NCBI GenBank assembly: GCA_905236925.1
Contig: CAJOQS010000325.1
Location: 1 to 8,359, forward strand
From: an uncultured Lachnospiraceae bacterium
GTDB taxonomy: Bacteria; Bacillota; Clostridia; Lachnospirales; Lachnospiraceae
DNA length: 8,359 bases
Direction of reading: 5' to 3'
This document shows, in pieces, positions 5,581-8,359 of the stretch; the stretch's first letter is position 1, and each line of letters begins with the position of its first letter. The notes beneath the pieces were generated by a model that did not search any database, was not told the origin of the DNA, and saw nothing but the letters and a program-made list of their open reading frames with translations. The position numbers and the translations under genes are program-made.

Positions 5581-5617
5581 GATATTGTATCGTCGTGCAT
5601 TAAGAAAGGACTGCGCA

Positions 5618-8359
5618 ATGAGGAAAGAAAAACTGATAAACAATAATTGGGAGTTTATACGTCTGGATCCGGGGACCGAACTTGGCGATTTCAGAAAAGC
5701 GACCGGCTGCAGGACTGCCGTGTCCATATCCGAGCTCTCACCCGAAAGACGTCGCGGCGGACTTCTTCAGAAGATCAACATTCCCCACGACTGGCTCATC
5801 TATGACACCAATAATCTCTACATGGACTCAACGGGCTGGTACAGAAAGGTCCTTGATCTTAAGAAGGAACAGGGGCGCCGCTACCTGATCAATTTCGACG
5901 GTGTCTATATGGACAGCACCGTATATGTTAACGAAAAACCCGCCGGCACACATCACTACGGATATTCCGCTTTCGAATACGATATCACCGACCTCCTTGA
6001 GAACGGTGAAAACGAGATCCTTGTGCAGGTACGTTATAAATCCCCCAACACCCGCTGGTACTCCGGCGCCGGTATATTCAGGGATGTCACATTCAAATCC
6101 GTTCCCGAAACCCATATCGCCACGGACGGAGTCTATGTATCACCCAAAAAGGTTCTCGGGAAATGGCAGGTACGTGTCGAGACCGAAGTCGAAGGTCCCG
6201 AAGCCGACAAAACATATATCAGGGCAGAGGTGACCCAAAAAGGAGCGCCTTCGGGCGAAGCCGGCGGTGATGTGGAAGTATCCGACATTGCCTACGACGG
6301 CAAATACTTCAGCTTCTGCATCGACAATCCTCTCATCTGGGACATCACGTCACCCAACCTGTATAACCTTAAGGTATCGCTTTACTCGCAGCAGAACGAG
6401 ATCGATTCCCAGACCGTGGTCTTCGGCCTTAAGGAAGCGGTCTTCACCGCCGATAACGGTCTTATTTTAAACGGCAGAAAAGTCAAGATCCAGGGCGTAT
6501 GCGACCACCACGACCTCGGCTGTCTCGGCGCCGGCTTCAACAGGAACGCGATGAGGAGAAAGATACTCCTCCTGAAGGAGATGGGCGTGAATGCCATCCG
6601 TACCTCTCACAACATGCCCGCCCGCGCCTTTATGGAGCTTGCGGACGAAATGGGCATCATGGTCGATTCCGAAGGCTTTGATATGTGGCGGCATGCGAAG
6701 ACCGAATTTGACTACTCCCGCTTCTTCAACGAGGATTGCGCCGATGATGTCAGGTCATGGATCAGGCGTGACCGCAACCACCCCTCCGTTATAATGTGGA
6801 GCATCGGAAACGAGATTTATGACTGCCACGCCGATGCCGACGCTCCCGATGTAGCCCGGATGCTCAAGGAAAATGTAGAGAAATGGGATCACATGCACAA
6901 CGCCCCCGTCACCCACGCCTCCAATTATATGCAGTGGGAGGGCGCACAGCGCTGCACCGAGGAGCTCGACCTTGCAGGCTACAATTACGGTGAAAGGCTG
7001 TATAACGAGCAGCATTCCAAACATCCCGGCTGGCGCATTTACGGCAGCGAAACAAGCTCCACAGTTCAGTCGCGCGGCATATATCATTTCCCGTACAGCG
7101 TTGCCACAATGACCGATGATGACGAGCAGTGCTCATGTCTGGGCAACTGCACAACAAGCTGGGGCGCCAAAAGCGTCGAGGAAGTCATCAAAAACGAGAG
7201 GGATCACGCCTTCTCCGCAGGACAGTTCCTCTGGTCGGGATTCGATTATATCGGCGAGCCCACTCCCTACGATACCAAGAATTCATATTTCGGACAGCTC
7301 GATACCGCCGGCTTTGCGAAGGATACATTCTATATCTTCAAGGCAGAATGGACCGATGCCGGGACTGCGCCCTTCGTCCATCTCTTCCCCTACTGGGATT
7401 TTAACGAGGGACAGATGATCGATGTCCGCGCCGCTTCCAATGCCGCAAGCGTTGAACTGTTTGTAAACGGCGTATCTCAGGGAAAAAAGGTAATAGATCA
7501 CGAGAAAGGCAGCGAGCTCTGCCAGACCTGGCAGGTTCCGTATCACAAGGGTGAGATTGAAGCCGTGGCATACTCCGCCGACGGCAAAGAGATAGCCAGA
7601 GACAAGCGCTGCTCCTTCGGCGAGATCGCGGAGCTCAGATGCAGAAGGCTCAAGGAGTCCGACGATCCCGTATTCTTCGAGATATTCGGCGTTGACATCA
7701 ACGGAAACGAGGTTGAGAACGCCGACGCCCGTGTCAACGTTTTCGTTGAGGGCGGCGAGCTGCTGGGACTCGACAACGGTGACAGCACTGATTTCGATCA
7801 GTACAAATGCAGCAGCAGAAGGCTTTTCGGCAACAGGCTCCTTGCTGCGGTAAGACCCGCAAACGGATACCGCCCCGGGGATATCCGGCTCTACGCGTCA
7901 CTTGACAAAACCGTTCCGATCAGAAAGCTCGAGCTTGTTTCCGAAGGCGGTCAGAAGTTCTGTCCCGGTCATACCACGATCGATATCGAAGCAAGGATTC
8001 TGCCCGAGAATTCCTCCTTCAGGGACATCGTCTGGGCTGCAGTAAACGACCGCGGCGTGCCCACACACCTTGCTTCCCTTAAGGCTAGAGGCAACAGATG
8101 CAAGCTGACCGCGCTTGGTGACGGAAGCTTCAGGCTCCGCTGCATGACACTGAACGGCGGCAAGAAATACCAGTGCATATCCTCTCTCGAGTTTACCGCC
8201 GAGGGACTAGGAACGGCTTATCTCGATCCGTACGGCTTCATAGCCGGAGCAGGGTATTCCGATTCCAGGGGCAATGTCACCGGCGGCAACGAAAAGGGAG
8301 TCGCTACTCCGGACAATATTGACGGCTATGTCGGTTATGAAAACATCGACTTCGGCGAA
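5618..8359 (+). CDS. Glycoside hydrolase family 2 enzyme, beta-galactosidase-like with DUF4982, 3'-incomplete
   Basis: This is a retaining exo-beta-glycosidase. The frame is open from ATG 5618 to the right edge (914 residues, no stop seen). AAAGGA (5605-5610), 7 nt upstream, fixes the start. Domains: GH2 sugar-binding jelly roll about 50-160, Ig-like domain about 165-270, TIM barrel about 275-575, DUF4982 about 585-655 (PYWDFNEGQMIDVRAASNA), a GH2 C-terminal Ig-like domain about 672-760 (GGELLGLDNGD), a further beta domain, and from about 866 the start of what may be a CBM6-like module ending in GYVGYENIDFGE. The acid/base is Glu399 (WSIGNE) and the nucleophile Glu478 (YGSETSS). WSGFDYIGEPTPY (539-551) is typical of the DUF4982 beta-galactosidase-like group. 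The NxK carboxylate-recognition motif of beta-glucuronidases is not seen, arguing against that activity. No signal peptide is present, so it is cytoplasmic. The exact sugar is unknown; galactose is the leading guess. Confidence 0.93.
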   Translation, partial: MRKEKLINNNWEFIRLDPGTELGDFRKATGCRTAVSISELSPERRRGGLLQKINIPHDWLIYDTNNLYMDSTGWYRKVLDLKKEQGRRYLINFDGVYMDSTVYVNEKPAGTHHYGYSAFEYDITDLLENGENEILVQVRYKSPNTRWYSGAGIFRDVTFKSVPETHIATDGVYVSPKKVLGKWQVRVETEVEGPEADKTYIRAEVTQKGAPSGEAGGDVEVSDIAYDGKYFSFCIDNPLIWDITSPNLYNLKVSLYSQQNEIDSQTVVFGLKEAVFTADNGLILNGRKVKIQGVCDHHDLGCLGAGFNRNAMRRKILLLKEMGVNAIRTSHNMPARAFMELADEMGIMVDSEGFDMWRHAKTEFDYSRFFNEDCADDVRSWIRRDRNHPSVIMWSIGNEIYDCHADADAPDVARMLKENVEKWDHMHNAPVTHASNYMQWEGAQRCTEELDLAGYNYGERLYNEQHSKHPGWRIYGSETSSTVQSRGIYHFPYSVATMTDDDEQCSCLGNCTTSWGAKSVEEVIKNERDHAFSAGQFLWSGFDYIGEPTPYDTKNSYFGQLDTAGFAKDTFYIFKAEWTDAGTAPFVHLFPYWDFNEGQMIDVRAASNAASVELFVNGVSQGKKVIDHEKGSELCQTWQVPYHKGEIEAVAYSADGKEIARDKRCSFGEIAELRCRRLKESDDPVFFEIFGVDINGNEVENADARVNVFVEGGELLGLDNGDSTDFDQYKCSSRRLFGNRLLAAVRPANGYRPGDIRLYASLDKTVPIRKLELVSEGGQKFCPGHTTIDIEARILPENSSFRDIVWAAVNDRGVPTHLASLKARGNRCKLTALGDGSFRLRCMTLNGGKKYQCISSLEFTAEGLGTAYLDPYGFIAGAGYSDSRGNVTGGNEKGVATPDNIDGYVGYENIDFGE

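Noticed and set aside
6755..7087. Minus-strand 110-residue frame, and similar antisense frames at 5828-6115 and 4841-5209
   Set aside because: They lie wholly inside well-supported GH2 and AraC-type genes and lack recognisable domains or ribosome sites; they are shadows of codon bias.
5618..8359. Beta-glucuronidase assignment for the GH2 enzyme, suggested by its GH67 neighbour
   Set aside because: The NxK motif that reads the glucuronate carboxylate is not seen after the nucleophile, and the WSGFDYIGEPTPY region fits beta-galactosidase-like GH2 enzymes.
1..8359. CRISPR array, insertion sequence, phage or defence system
   Set aside because: No regularly spaced long repeats, transposase, integrase, tRNA or nuclease/effector genes are present; every long coding region belongs to a sugar-utilisation family.

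Overview
The window suggests a fibre-degrading Gram-positive anaerobe of the Clostridia (Lachnospiraceae-like). The reasons are strong AGGAGG-type ribosome sites, a solute-binding lipoprotein with a Lachnospiraceae-style N/S/T-rich linker, ABC sugar permeases with no ATPase gene beside them, and AT-rich spacers between moderate-GC genes. The species cannot be named from the sequence.

The window is a carbohydrate-utilisation locus read outward from one 301-bp control region (4315-4615). The left arm (minus strand, 4314 down to 1) is a compact operon. It encodes a GH67 alpha-glucuronidase (aguA), two LplB/YtcP-type permeases of a CUT1-class ABC importer, and the first 106 residues of the cognate solute-binding lipoprotein, which runs off the left edge. 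The right arm (plus strand) holds an AraC-family regulator with an N-terminal cupin (4616-5521), closed by an intrinsic terminator built around its stop codon. A large cytoplasmic GH2 glycosidase (5618 onward, 914 residues seen, no stop before the edge) follows from its own predicted promoter.

The likely logic is uptake of aldouronates, the (4-O-methyl)glucuronic-acid-decorated xylo-oligosaccharides released from glucuronoxylan outside the cell. The lipoprotein and two permeases would import them, powered by an ATPase encoded elsewhere. The cytoplasmic GH67 would remove the terminal glucuronic acid, and the GH2 enzyme would remove another, still undefined, sugar. The gene set resembles the known aldouronate-utilisation clusters of Paenibacillus, but aguA comes first, the binding protein comes last, and no xylanase or xylosidase is in view.

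The most notable unannotated signal is in the control region. Three near-identical 12-bp direct repeats (core ATTGCT) plus a degenerate fourth form two pairs, each with an exact 21-bp repeat distance. They lie upstream of an aguA promoter that has a perfect -10 and no recognisable -35. The geometry resembles the araI1-I2 arrangement of AraC-activated promoters and predicts the binding site of the neighbouring regulator. A 22-bp near-perfect palindrome and a shared decamer at both divergent -10 regions are further candidate operators. I see no CRISPR array, mobile element, RNA gene or clearly new system.
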